64,000 nucleotides of DNA from Planctomycetes bacterium syqfu (lineage in GTDB: Bacteria > Planctomycetota > Phycisphaerae > Phycisphaerales > Phycisphaeraceae), in the NCBI GenBank assembly GCA_020974905.1, contig CP087563.1, positions 2,976,001 to 3,040,000 of the forward strand, written 5' to 3'. The notes beneath the pieces are model-generated. The model made no database searches. It had not been told where the DNA came from and saw nothing but the letters and a program-made list of their open reading frames with translations. Positions 25,923 through 33,945 of this stretch are shown here, piece after piece; position 1 is the stretch's first letter, and the number at the start of each line of letters is the position of its first letter. The position numbers and the translations under genes were made by a program.

Positions 25923-28064
25923 TTATTTTTTGCTGCGAATTTGACGCAGATATCGCTCGGTAATTCCCAACTCAGCAGCCGTTTTCGGGATGTCCAGATC
26001 GGGATCATGAGCCAGAAGAGCAGCTGCCCAGAGGGCACTGTCACTACTGTGCCCATCGCGACACTTGACGAATTTGCCGGGTGAACCGGCACGGATTTTG
26101 GCGACCAACTTGCGTTCGATGGCCAGCCCAAGCATCTCGCTGGCTTTACGCTTGGACAGCTTCAGATGCTCGGTTGCTTCATAAACAATGGCCTGCTTTG
26201 TACACGGATCGTTGATGGCAACACACTGATCAACGAATTGCTCAAGGGTGATGTCACTTGGTTTGGCTTTGGGTTTGGCAGAGCCCAACAGCGCGGACGT
26301 GTCCACTTCCTCGGTGGGTACAAACAATGGCCACTCCAAATACAGGGCTTTGGGTTGCATAGCAGGCCAACTACGGACCGCGGCTTCCAGCACGACGATG
26401 TCATCTTCTGCATGGGGACGAATCACCAAGTGCGTATCAGCAGCGCGCGATTGGCTACCTGCACCTGCACCGACATCGGTGACAGCTTTGCCTGACTGAT
26501 TGCCCTTGCTGGTGTGGTGGATCATCGCAAAGGCGCATTGCAGCTTGGCGGCATAGTGATCGATCCGGTTGTACAAACTGGCAATGGCACCGTTATCGTT
26601 TTCATCGGTGTCCTTGGGTAAGGCACGGTAAAACGCATCAATGATGATGAGCTTGTATTGGCCGGGTTCGATCTTGTCGAACATCGAACCCATGGCCACC
26701 AGATCCTTGAGTTTGCCACGATGACAGACAATGTCGATGTTGTCGCTGAACAGGTGGTGTGGCAAGTTCATCGCCCGGGTGATTTTCAGGTAACGATCCG
26801 TGATGGTGGGTACATGCAGTTCATTGTCGATGTGCAGAACCTTGCCTTGTTCAACGTTCATGCCGAACCAGTCCATGCCGGTTGCAATGGAGATAGCCAA
26901 CCCGGAAACCAGCAGACTCTTACCCATCTTCGGGCTGGCAATGATGTTCATGGTTTCACCTTCACGCAGCAGCCCGTGGACGATGGGTTTATTCAGAGCG
27001 TTAAAGGTGTGGATCAAATCCTTGAGCTTGACGATGGGAACTTTGGTATCAGATGACGATTCGATGGATTTGCTATTGGCAAGGATGCCACTGAGATCGA
27101 CACCATTGTCATTTGAAGGATCGGATACGTCGTCGCTGCCATAACCTTGCACACTCAGCGCCCGCGCAGCCGCGGAGAAATCACCGCCTTGTTCTAACAT
27201 CGTGTAGACACCAAAAGGCGAATAGGGTTTGAGCGGTTCAAAGGGATGGGCGTTGGTGGAGAAGACGTAGAACACACCGTGTTTGAGCGTCGCCGAATAA
27301 TCCTTGTCCTTGCCGGGGCGTCGCCAACGTTCGTTTTCACCGGGTTTGTCCAATACCCAACCGTGCTTGCGCAGGATCTCACGCGAATCGCCACGCCGAT
27401 TAAAATCATCACCCGGTCTGTCGGTACGCAGTGGAACATGCTTACTACCTGGGGATTTTTCGTAAACGGGTTCGTTGACGCTCTGCTCCACTTCATCCAC
27501 CGGCTCGGGCCAATGCTCGTTGAGTTGCCAGGCAGCACTCAGCAAGGTGTCTCGCTCGCTCTCCGTCAGAATGGGCAAGTTGGTGATATCGCCTTGCTGC
27601 AAGACATAGCCGTCCGTCGAGGCGCATAACACCAGGCCACCTTCGCCACGTGTTTCGATCAGCGTCTGCACCTTGCCATCTGTTTTACGTTGAGCGAGTT
27701 TGAGATTGCCACAGACGGCTGCCTCGCATCGGTAAAGCACATGGTTACCACCGGAAGGTGTGGATTCGATCACCAGTCTCTCGCGCAGATCATCGGGGAT
27801 GGATGCGAGCCATGCTTCCTGCAATTCACCATCGTCGTCAAAATCGATGACCTCCATGTTGCCGGATACTTTGCCGCAGATGATGCAGATTCCGTCATGC
27901 CAATCCCCGATGGCAAACTCCGTCGGCAGGGGCAATCGATGCTGATACTGTTTCCACTTGCCGACAGCGGGCCGTTTTTCGTCACGTATTGCAGGCAACG
28001 CACACAAACCTGCATTCCAATAGTCCTGAGCGACTTCCGTTAAGAGTTCTTCAATCAGTTGCAC
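25923..28064 (-). CDS. Primase-polymerase fused to a RepA-type AAA ATPase (element A)
   Basis: 713 residues from a GTG with AGGAG 5 bases upstream. Residues about 1-190 form a bifunctional primase/polymerase-type domain (YWNAGLCALPAIRDEKRPAV, GICIICGKVSGNMEVIDFD with the acidic metal ligands, TPSGGNHVLY). Residues about 365-570 are a RecA-fold ATPase of the AAA_25/RepA kind: Walker A ASPKMGKS, Walker B KLIIIDAFYR, then FAMIHHTSKGNQSG. The C-terminus looks like a helix-turn-helix (AAELGITERYLRQIRSKK). This is the replication module of the element. The first about 310 residues match element B; the rest does not. Confidence 0.85.
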   Translation of the reverse strand: MQLIEELLTEVAQDYWNAGLCALPAIRDEKRPAVGKWKQYQHRLPLPTEFAIGDWHDGICIICGKVSGNMEVIDFDDDGELQEAWLASIPDDLRERLVIESTPSGGNHVLYRCEAAVCGNLKLAQRKTDGKVQTLIETRGEGGLVLCASTDGYVLQQGDITNLPILTESERDTLLSAAWQLNEHWPEPVDEVEQSVNEPVYEKSPGSKHVPLRTDRPGDDFNRRGDSREILRKHGWVLDKPGENERWRRPGKDKDYSATLKHGVFYVFSTNAHPFEPLKPYSPFGVYTMLEQGGDFSAAARALSVQGYGSDDVSDPSNDNGVDLSGILANSKSIESSSDTKVPIVKLKDLIHTFNALNKPIVHGLLREGETMNIIASPKMGKSLLVSGLAISIATGMDWFGMNVEQGKVLHIDNELHVPTITDRYLKITRAMNLPHHLFSDNIDIVCHRGKLKDLVAMGSMFDKIEPGQYKLIIIDAFYRALPKDTDENDNGAIASLYNRIDHYAAKLQCAFAMIHHTSKGNQSGKAVTDVGAGAGSQSRAADTHLVIRPHAEDDIVVLEAAVRSWPAMQPKALYLEWPLFVPTEEVDTSALLGSAKPKAKPSDITLEQFVDQCVAINDPCTKQAIVYEATEHLKLSKRKASEMLGLAIERKLVAKIRAGSPGKFVKCRDGHSSDSALWAAALLAHDPDLDIPKTAAELGITERYLRQIRSKK

Positions 28065-28118
28065 GTGGTCTCCTGTTGTTGTTGAATCACTGAATTGGTC
28101 GAATACTTGAAAATGGAA

Positions 28119-29222
28119 TTACGCCTGCTGCCTGGCGACATAGCACACATCTCCCAAGTCCTTAAACGCGTGGGTAAAACCATCGATGTTGTCACCGAGA
28201 CACAGCACTGCCTGCCCTTGCAACGGTGCGGAGGTTTTGTCCGGATGCCAGAAACGAACCCGCCCCGTTGGAAAGCACACTGCCGATGCCACGGACAATA
28301 ATGCATGAAACCAGCGCGTTTCCGTGGCGTTGTTCACTAAAACAACAGCTTGCGTAACGTTGCCGGACTGGAATTCGTGGACGAGTTTTTCACAGAACTG
28401 TTGGATCAGCGGTTGCGCATACGGCGGGTTCATGAACACGCGGCCGTGCCACGATTGTTGCAGCCCATCATCATCGGCAGTAAAGATTCGCGTTGCACCG
28501 ACAACCTTGTTGGCCGCTACGCTGGATGCCGGATCAAGATCGATCCCACCCATGACATCCATCGCACGCTCGATGTACTGCGCCGGGGTATACCATTCAT
28601 TATCGCCGGTGTTGTTGGCCACGTGGGGATTCTTGAGCTTGGTGTACTCGGCATGGATTGTTGTTTCGCCACGACGCAGTTGTTCCTTGGTCGCAGCATC
28701 GGCATGTTGCAAAATGTAATCTGCCTTTGAAATGGTATCCCTCGAAACATCCGCTCTTCTTGCCAGGCGATCTCGCGTCTGACTTCCGGCAGAATTCTGC
28801 TGGATGTCGGAACCAAGATCATTGCGCGTTCCCTGATGAGCTTTAGCCTGAGCTGCCCAAACAGGCTTGAGCTTCAGAGCCAACTCAATCCACTGAAACG
28901 GCTTGAGATTCCGGCGTCCAAATTGATGTTCAATAATCCACTGCTTGGCTTCATTACGATCAGCAAAACTGACACTGCGTAATTCGTAATCAATGCCATA
29001 CCGATCACAGATGGCCTTCCGATTGTGACCATCCAACAGAACCCGCTGCTCAGACCACACAATCAATGGATCGATGCAGCCATCACGTAAAAGGTTCTCT
29101 TCCAGGCCGGACAGTTCCTCCTCCGTGAGCGGTGGAATCAGGCTCTGGAACTCCTCGTCAATGATGACACCCAACGATGCATCAAGGACATCCGAACGGT
29201 TTTCAAGGCAAGATGTTGTCAT
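28119..29222 (-). CDS. ParB-fold protein fused to a phage-type adenine-N6 DNA methyltransferase (element A)
   Basis: 367 residues from the ATG at 29222 (AAAGGA 6 bases upstream). The N-terminal half is a ParB/Srx-type domain (PPLTEEELSGLEENLLRDGC, VLLDGHNRKAICDRYGI) with a helical region after it; the C-terminal half is a Dam-like methyltransferase: NEWYTPAQYIERAMDV, GIDLDPASS, and the catalytic motif FMNPPYAQP (NPPY type). It methylates adenine, probably to protect the element or mark its origin; the ParB-type part may bring sequence or nuclease specificity. The element B copy is nearly identical. The palindrome CCGGCAGAATTCTGCTGG lies within the coding sequence. Confidence 0.88.
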   Translation of the reverse strand: MTTSCLENRSDVLDASLGVIIDEEFQSLIPPLTEEELSGLEENLLRDGCIDPLIVWSEQRVLLDGHNRKAICDRYGIDYELRSVSFADRNEAKQWIIEHQFGRRNLKPFQWIELALKLKPVWAAQAKAHQGTRNDLGSDIQQNSAGSQTRDRLARRADVSRDTISKADYILQHADAATKEQLRRGETTIHAEYTKLKNPHVANNTGDNEWYTPAQYIERAMDVMGGIDLDPASSVAANKVVGATRIFTADDDGLQQSWHGRVFMNPPYAQPLIQQFCEKLVHEFQSGNVTQAVVLVNNATETRWFHALLSVASAVCFPTGRVRFWHPDKTSAPLQGQAVLCLGDNIDGFTHAFKDLGDVCYVARQQA

Positions 29223-29302
29223 AGAACATCCTTTCAAAAAATGAAATGGAGTGAAGTGCGAAATGGGTTGGAAAAACAATGCCGATGTGACTTGTCTTAA
29301 CG

Positions 29303-30106
29303 TCAATTCGAGATCACCTGATCGTGCATTGCCTGATCCTTGACGTCATGTTCCCGAATGATTCGAACCAGTTCCCCTGTCATCCGGCGGATGTATTGAG
29401 CGTCATAGAGACCGAACATACACCGGGCAGCTTTGACTGGATTGTTCAACGGCAGCGAAATCGCCCGCATTGGAACAGACCCGGTTTCACCATGGAATCG
29501 CTTGGGACGATAAGCATTCTTGCCAAAACGTGGCGATTGTTGTGTCGTTGCCTTGGACTTCGCAGCGCGACCGATCTTCTCGGTTTTCATCTTGCTGGGC
29601 TTGCCGGTGCGTGGATGAATAAAAGTTCGCTCGCTGTTTTCATACTGCGTCTTAGACGCAGTATGGCTGGCGCGGAGACTGCGAGCCATTTTTTCACTCA
29701 CACCACATTGCCTGGCGATTTCACGTGTCGACCACTGCGCCCATTCCTCGTCCTCAAGCATGATCAGCACGGCCTTACGTTTGTCGGCATTGCTCCGACG
29801 CAAACCATGAGCGGCGTTGGCACCCACCGCATGCAGAATCGCATCACGCTGTGTCCCCTGGTGAATGTCAGCCATGACGACATCGCAGCCAGCCTTCTTC
29901 TGAGCCCAGTAGCGATGGAAGCCATCGGCAAGCCAATAGTCTGTGCCATCGTAAAACACGGTGACCGGCGGCAACTGAATGCCTTGGTGATACAGGTCGG
30001 CATACTCAGCCACCACCTGCTCATCAATGTCGACACGTGATTGCGTACCACCATCGATGCGAATCTGATTCAACTTGAGGGTTTGAGTTTGAACTACAGT
30101 TGTCAT
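29303..30106 (-). CDS. ParB-like nuclease-domain protein (element A)
   Basis: 267 residues from the ATG at 30106 (GGAGG 7 bases upstream; longer in-frame starts lack a site). The N-terminal half is a ParB-type domain (LNQIRIDGGTQSRVDIDEQV, YWLADGFHRYWAQKKAG) followed by a helix-turn-helix (TREIARQCGVSEKMARSLRA). A low-complexity basic linker follows, in which the stretch SHTASKTQYE is encoded by a perfect palindrome (29641-29665). First gene of the minus-strand replication operon; the promoter-like module at 30143-30215 is directly upstream. Likely acts in DNA binding or partition rather than chromosome segregation. Confidence 0.85.
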   Translation of the reverse strand: MTTVVQTQTLKLNQIRIDGGTQSRVDIDEQVVAEYADLYHQGIQLPPVTVFYDGTDYWLADGFHRYWAQKKAGCDVVMADIHQGTQRDAILHAVGANAAHGLRRSNADKRKAVLIMLEDEEWAQWSTREIARQCGVSEKMARSLRASHTASKTQYENSERTFIHPRTGKPSKMKTEKIGRAAKSKATTQQSPRFGKNAYRPKRFHGETGSVPMRAISLPLNNPVKAARCMFGLYDAQYIRRMTGELVRIIREHDVKDQAMHDQVISN

Positions 30107-30241
30107 GGCAAGCCTCCAATGCTTGGGTTTAAAATCTGACAAACGGTACGCCTACTACTTCCGCACCTAGCCCCGGAAAATCCGCGCGGTTTTCGCTGAA
30201 AAAATGAATTTTGTTGAAATTCATGCCGACAACGGTTGCTG

Positions 30242-30502
30242 TCATGTCGTCGTGGCATGGACGTTGAGTCTGATGTCATTCCTTGCAAACATCGATTTCC
30301 CACTTCCGGCACTGTCTATATCTGCAGCTGGAGCAAATGTGTCCCACAAAAAATGAATTCCCCTATTAATTACATACACGGCGCAGCGACGATCTATCGG
30401 AAAAATGGCGGCAATTTTGGCAAATCGTTGAAATTGTCCAGCACGCAGGGCTTTGGCCTGAGCAGCGTGCTCGCTGTTGTTGGTGATGGTGGTTTGTGTC
30501 AT
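30242..30502 (-). CDS. Short conserved ORF inside the module array (element A)
   Basis: 86 residues from the ATG at 30502 (an ATG two codons earlier is also possible). Element B has a matching frame at 62555 with one fewer codon; most residues agree, including FQRFAKIA, IFPIDRRCAVYVINRGIHF and WDTFAPAADIDS. Two of the array modules lie within it, so the frame may be conserved only because the DNA is. No family recognised and no strong ribosome site, so its coding status is uncertain. Confidence 0.35.
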   Translation of the reverse strand: MTQTTITNNSEHAAQAKALRAGQFQRFAKIAAIFPIDRRCAVYVINRGIHFLWDTFAPAADIDSAGSGKSMFARNDIRLNVHATTT

Positions 30503-30887
30503 GGTCATTATTGGATGCGGTCGTTATGTTGGTCTGTCTACCTACTACACCCGCACTTGAGCCGAAAAATCCGCGCAAAATCTGCCGGAAAAATGTTTTT
30601 GGTGGAAATTCCTGTTTCTCAGAGTCCGTATCCTGGCCGCCGCTGCATGTCGAAGCGTTCCATACATAGCTTCAATTGTTCCCATCTACATATCCCCCAC
30701 ACTGTCTATATCTGCAACTGGAACGAATTTGTCCCAGGGTTTTTCAAAAAAATCTGAAAATACTTATCAAACCAGGTGACCACGCACCCCGTCGTTGGTA
30801 ATCGCTCATGAAAATACGCATGCCCTCTATATAGTTATTACCCGCCGAACAGGTGAATTTGCGCGCCACGATCAAAAATAGTGACTT

Positions 30888-31004
30888 TCACCTAACCTGC
30901 CGCACCGTGTCGTCCTGCCACATCCACGTGCTGATCGTCACCCAACACATCAGTCGGTGCGGCAACGTCTCACTCAATAGCGTTTCCATTGTGTCGTCTG
31001 TCAT
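30888..31004 (-). CDS. Very short ORF with a strong ribosome site in the array (element A, probably frameshifted)
   Basis: 38 codons from the ATG at 31004, preceded by AGGAG with a 5-base spacer and by the module ending at about 31026. The element B counterpart (63177-63302) is 41 codons; A and B share the first residues (MTD) and then again in another frame (GDDQHVDVAGRR in A, GDGQHLDVAGQR in B), which shows real coding drift with one frameshift. Function unknown. Confidence 0.4.
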   Translation of the reverse strand: MTDDTMETLLSETLPHRLMCWVTISTWMWQDDTVRQVR

Positions 31005-31032
31005 GATTTCTCCTGAGCCTATTGTGGCGTCC

Positions 31033-31239
31033 CTATATTACTAGTTGCCGATACCCCGATTTTTCACGAGTGATTTTGGCCAAAAAAATGAAAAAAGTGC
31101 AGATTGTTGGCATGCGCTGTCGTGCAGGCTCAAAAATGCCATTGCTGCCTGACAGAACGTCGCAGACATGGGCACACGGCATGGTGCTTCCACGCTTCAT
31201 CCAGTGCTTCAGCACCCCTTGGATGCTGGCATCAGACAT
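31033..31239 (-). CDS. Short ORF in the array (element A)
   Basis: 68 residues starting MSDASIQGVLKHWMKRG, with GGGGA upstream. The nucleotide sequence of its second half (GTTCTGTCAGGCAGCAATGG region) is conserved in element B, but there the start and frame are lost. No family recognised; coding status uncertain. Confidence 0.3.
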   Translation of the reverse strand: MSDASIQGVLKHWMKRGSTMPCAHVCDVLSGSNGIFEPARQRMPTICTFFIFLAKITREKSGYRQLVI

Positions 31240-31240
31240 A

Positions 31241-31585
31241 TCAATTCCCCAACCCCGCAAATATGAAACCCACCCACTTATTACATAACCGGCGCAGACC
31301 AAAACTGTCCGTGATTTTGATCGAAAAAATGAAAATAGTTAAAAAACCATAAACATCGCCCGCGTTGCAGCGTTTCCATCGATGGTACTGTCCAACATAT
31401 CCAATCCAGAAATCGACAAAAATAATTCTCTCCCCATTTATTACATACACGGCGTAGATCAAAACTGTCCGCAATTTTGAAGGAAAGTACGAAAATAGTT
31501 GGTTACCACTGATAAATACCCTGGCCTTCACCTTTCGGATCGGTTTCCAGTCATTCGGATTGATGGACACCATGCTGTCATTCAT
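31241..31585 (-). CDS. Short ORF in the array with a good ribosome site (element A)
   Basis: 114 codons starting MNDSMVSINPNDWKPIRKVK; GAGGGG lies 5 bases upstream and a module precedes it. The frame runs through two further modules, so the true product may be only the first 30 or so residues with the rest fortuitous. No family recognised. Confidence 0.3.
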   Translation of the reverse strand: MNDSMVSINPNDWKPIRKVKARVFISGNQLFSYFPSKLRTVLIYAVYVINGERIIFVDFWIGYVGQYHRWKRCNAGDVYGFLTIFIFSIKITDSFGLRRLCNKWVGFIFAGLGN

Positions 31586-32112
31586 TGGATCCCCTCGCTA
31601 TTGCCGGGCACACTCTCTATATCTGCAACTGAAGCAAAAATGTTGCGCTGCATATCCAAAAATTTTTAAACCGCCTCGACAAGGCGCTCCCGATACCGAA
31701 TTCAATCAACCACAGTGTGCCCTGCCTGCGGGGACTGCACCACCTTCAAGGGCAAAAACACATGCCCCTCTATTTGTTACCTATGCCATTTCGGATTGCG
31801 AAATTTAAAAATTCTCAATTTAAGCCCGTTTTTCCCATCAATTCACAAATTCTTGCCAAAAAAGTCGTTCACTTGGAGCACGTGTGAGCCCCAATCGCCT
31901 GCGGAACGGTACTGGGGCCATCGCTTCCCAATCGGAGATATGCCCCATGGGTTCGAGCAGCGGGTTCATCGCGGATTCAAGATGTGTCTGAGCGTGAAAG
32001 GTTGTGACATAGGGAAGCGGATGCCTTTGTGCTTACGAATCCCACATCCTGTTGAATCGCCCATGCGTCTGCCCGTAAGATGAGCCAAACCATCCACCAT
32101 CAGGATCATGCC

Positions 32113-33177
32113 ATGGCCAAACTCAAACATACTGGATACCAATGGGTACGAACTGACAATCGATTATTCACACTGGACGTGTTCATTCTCGACGGGCCGT
32201 TGACAGAAGCGTTCGTTCAAGCCAATCCGATCATGTGTCGGACGATTCAGATTCGTGCGGATCAGACGCTTGAGGATTTGCATCACGCGATCTTCGATGC
32301 CTTCGACCGTGAGAACGAACACTGGTATGAATTTCAGGTCGGTGGCGATGCGCCGCAGGATCCCAAGGCTAAGCGCTATATGCTGCCCGCAGCCTTGCGT
32401 CACGAGAAAACAATGGGGCCGGAGCTTGGACACGATGGGCCGGACAGTCCCGCACCGGCAACGATTGATGCCACCATCGGCTCGCTGGGCTTGCAGGTGG
32501 AAGACATCGTCGGCTACTGGTTCGACTTCGGCGATGACTGGTGGCATCAGATCAACGTCGTGGCCATTGAAGACAAAGCTGGCAAAGGCAAGTATCCCCG
32601 AATCACCAACCGCATCGGTGCCAGCCCGCCCCAGTATGTGGATTGGGATGAGGAAGATGATCTGGAACTTGATGACGACGAAATGGACGCGGAGGACTAC
32701 GATCCATCTGCGCATCTGAAAAAACTCAAAGCCCTAGTCCCCGATCACTGCGTTGAACGTTTTGTCGAGTTGGTGCAGTTGACAGATACGTTCTGTGACA
32801 AACATCTGAATGCAGGCTATCAGATGCACAGTCGCGAGATGCTGGCTGAACTGTGCCTGCAAGACGTGCCGCTACACAAGGGCAAACCCCAGAGCTGGAC
32901 AGCTGGCGTTGTCTATGTCATCGGGCAGGCTAATTTCCTGGGCGATCCAAGTTTTGAGCCGTACATAAAGTCCGAGGACTTGGCCAAACAGATGGGCGTC
33001 TCCATCGCCACCGTGCATGCCAAGGCCGCCATCATCCGCAAGGTCGTGGAGATATCACCGCTCGAACCGCGTTGGCTGATGAATGGCCACCCCACCATGC
33101 AAGTGATGCAGGGACTGGTCGGCCAATTCCTCGCAGCACACCCAGAACTTGGGAATAACGAAGCTTGGGACGAATGA
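32113..33177 (+). CDS. Plasmid pRiA4b ORF-3-like protein with DUF6398-type C-terminus
   Basis: 354 residues from the ATG at 32113 (AGGA 8 bases upstream). The N-terminal 200 residues follow the pRiA4b ORF-3-like family (FTLDVFILDGPLTEAF, IQIRADQTLEDLHHAIFDAF, GDAPQDPKAKRYMLP, VGYWFDFGDDWWHQI), a fold found on plasmids and mobile islands. The C-terminal 120 residues (SWTAGVVYVIGQANFLGDPS, LAKQMGVSIATVHAKAAIIR) fit DUF6398 with a helix-turn-helix. Function unknown; probably regulatory. The 31827-32112 gap before it shows nothing recognisable. Confidence 0.8.
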   Translation: MAKLKHTGYQWVRTDNRLFTLDVFILDGPLTEAFVQANPIMCRTIQIRADQTLEDLHHAIFDAFDRENEHWYEFQVGGDAPQDPKAKRYMLPAALRHEKTMGPELGHDGPDSPAPATIDATIGSLGLQVEDIVGYWFDFGDDWWHQINVVAIEDKAGKGKYPRITNRIGASPPQYVDWDEEDDLELDDDEMDAEDYDPSAHLKKLKALVPDHCVERFVELVQLTDTFCDKHLNAGYQMHSREMLAELCLQDVPLHKGKPQSWTAGVVYVIGQANFLGDPSFEPYIKSEDLAKQMGVSIATVHAKAAIIRKVVEISPLEPRWLMNGHPTMQVMQGLVGQFLAAHPELGNNEAWDE

Positions 33178-33256
33178 AGTTTGTTGGCGTGATTTTATTG
33201 ATGGACCACACACAAGATGAAGGACACGCCGTACCCTGCCACCCCAAACACGTTGA

Positions 33257-33817
33257 TCAATCGACGTTGAACTTGAATTCGGTCAGCAACTGATCCATGT
33301 CATCGCCAACACCATAACCATATCGGTGCCCTTGTGAACGGATGACTTCCAATCGCTTGATAAAAGCACGCTGGTTCGTAGCATCCAATTGAGCAATGGC
33401 CTTGAGTGCCTGGGCAAACATCCGTACCCATGCGTCGTAGTAATGCTCATCATCCAAACCACAACCGCTTAAAAAGCAATCGCACTGCTCGCAGTAAAAC
33501 ACTGTCAATTCAGCCGTGTCTTCCGCACGCCCCAGCGCCTTGCGATAATCAGCAATGGCTTTCTTGGCTTTGCTCACGGCGTAATCCTGATTCCTGAAAA
33601 TATCCGGGCAAACCCAACGTGAGATCGTTGCTTTATACGGCTCAAGCACATCCTTGCCCAACGCAAATCTCGCACGCAAAAACGCCTGATTGTCCTTGCT
33701 AGCGTCATACAAATCCTTAACCAATCCCAGCAAAGCGTTCTGATCCATCTCCCGAAGCTGGCTTTTCAGATCGCTCCATGTTGGCTGCTTCGATGTTGTT
33801 CTGCGTTTTCGTGGCAT
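33257..33817 (-). CDS. Hypothetical protein cut off from its upstream region by IS21
   Basis: 186 residues starting MPRKRRTTSKQPTWSDLKSQ, mostly helical, with CEQCDCFLSGCG near the middle and ALKAIAQLDATNQRAFIKRL near the end. No family firmly recognised. The left end of the IS21 element lies 4 bases before the start codon, so the native promoter and ribosome site have been displaced; an apparent longer N-terminus reading into the IS end is an artefact. Its expression now depends on the IS end. Confidence 0.6.
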   Translation of the reverse strand: MPRKRRTTSKQPTWSDLKSQLREMDQNALLGLVKDLYDASKDNQAFLRARFALGKDVLEPYKATISRWVCPDIFRNQDYAVSKAKKAIADYRKALGRAEDTAELTVFYCEQCDCFLSGCGLDDEHYYDAWVRMFAQALKAIAQLDATNQRAFIKRLEVIRSQGHRYGYGVGDDMDQLLTEFKFNVD

Positions 33818-33945
33818 AAGATGGAAGTGCGCACGCAAAATGGTCCCAGTTTGAATAGTTGACGCGCACGCAAAAGAGGCCCACCCAGCAGGCCGACTCG
33901 AGAGTATGGGCAATTGTGTCCATCTGATCGAGAGGCCGATAAGGA

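Larger units (their letters stand above)
30121..31826 (-). repeat. Array of about eleven promoter-like modules with short ORFs between them (element A)
   Basis: Modules of about 70 bases, all in minus orientation, begin near 30143, 30316, 30358, 30533, 30697, 30822, 31026, 31268, 31430, 31608 and 31758. Each has, on the minus strand, a T-rich start (ATTTTCATTTTTT), a small hairpin in several copies (CAAAAT...TTTTG or GGGAC...GTTCC), and ends in a core such as GTAATATAGGG, GATATAGACAGTG, TATGTAATAAATGGGG or CTATATAGAGGG. The last one sits just before the ParB-type gene with its ribosome site, as a promoter would. The same modules in the same order occur in element B (62440-64000). Confidence 0.7.

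Noticed and set aside
30121-31826. CRISPR array
   Set aside because: Repeats are about 70 bases, degenerate and irregularly spaced (42-340 bases), and no cas gene is nearby.
30121-31826. Integron attC cassette array
   Set aside because: No integron integrase in the window and no GTTRRRY/RYYYAAC pairs at the module ends.
31715-32083. 122-residue plus-strand frame before the pRiA4b-like gene
   Set aside because: Overlaps the array's last module, has no ribosome site and no conserved counterpart.
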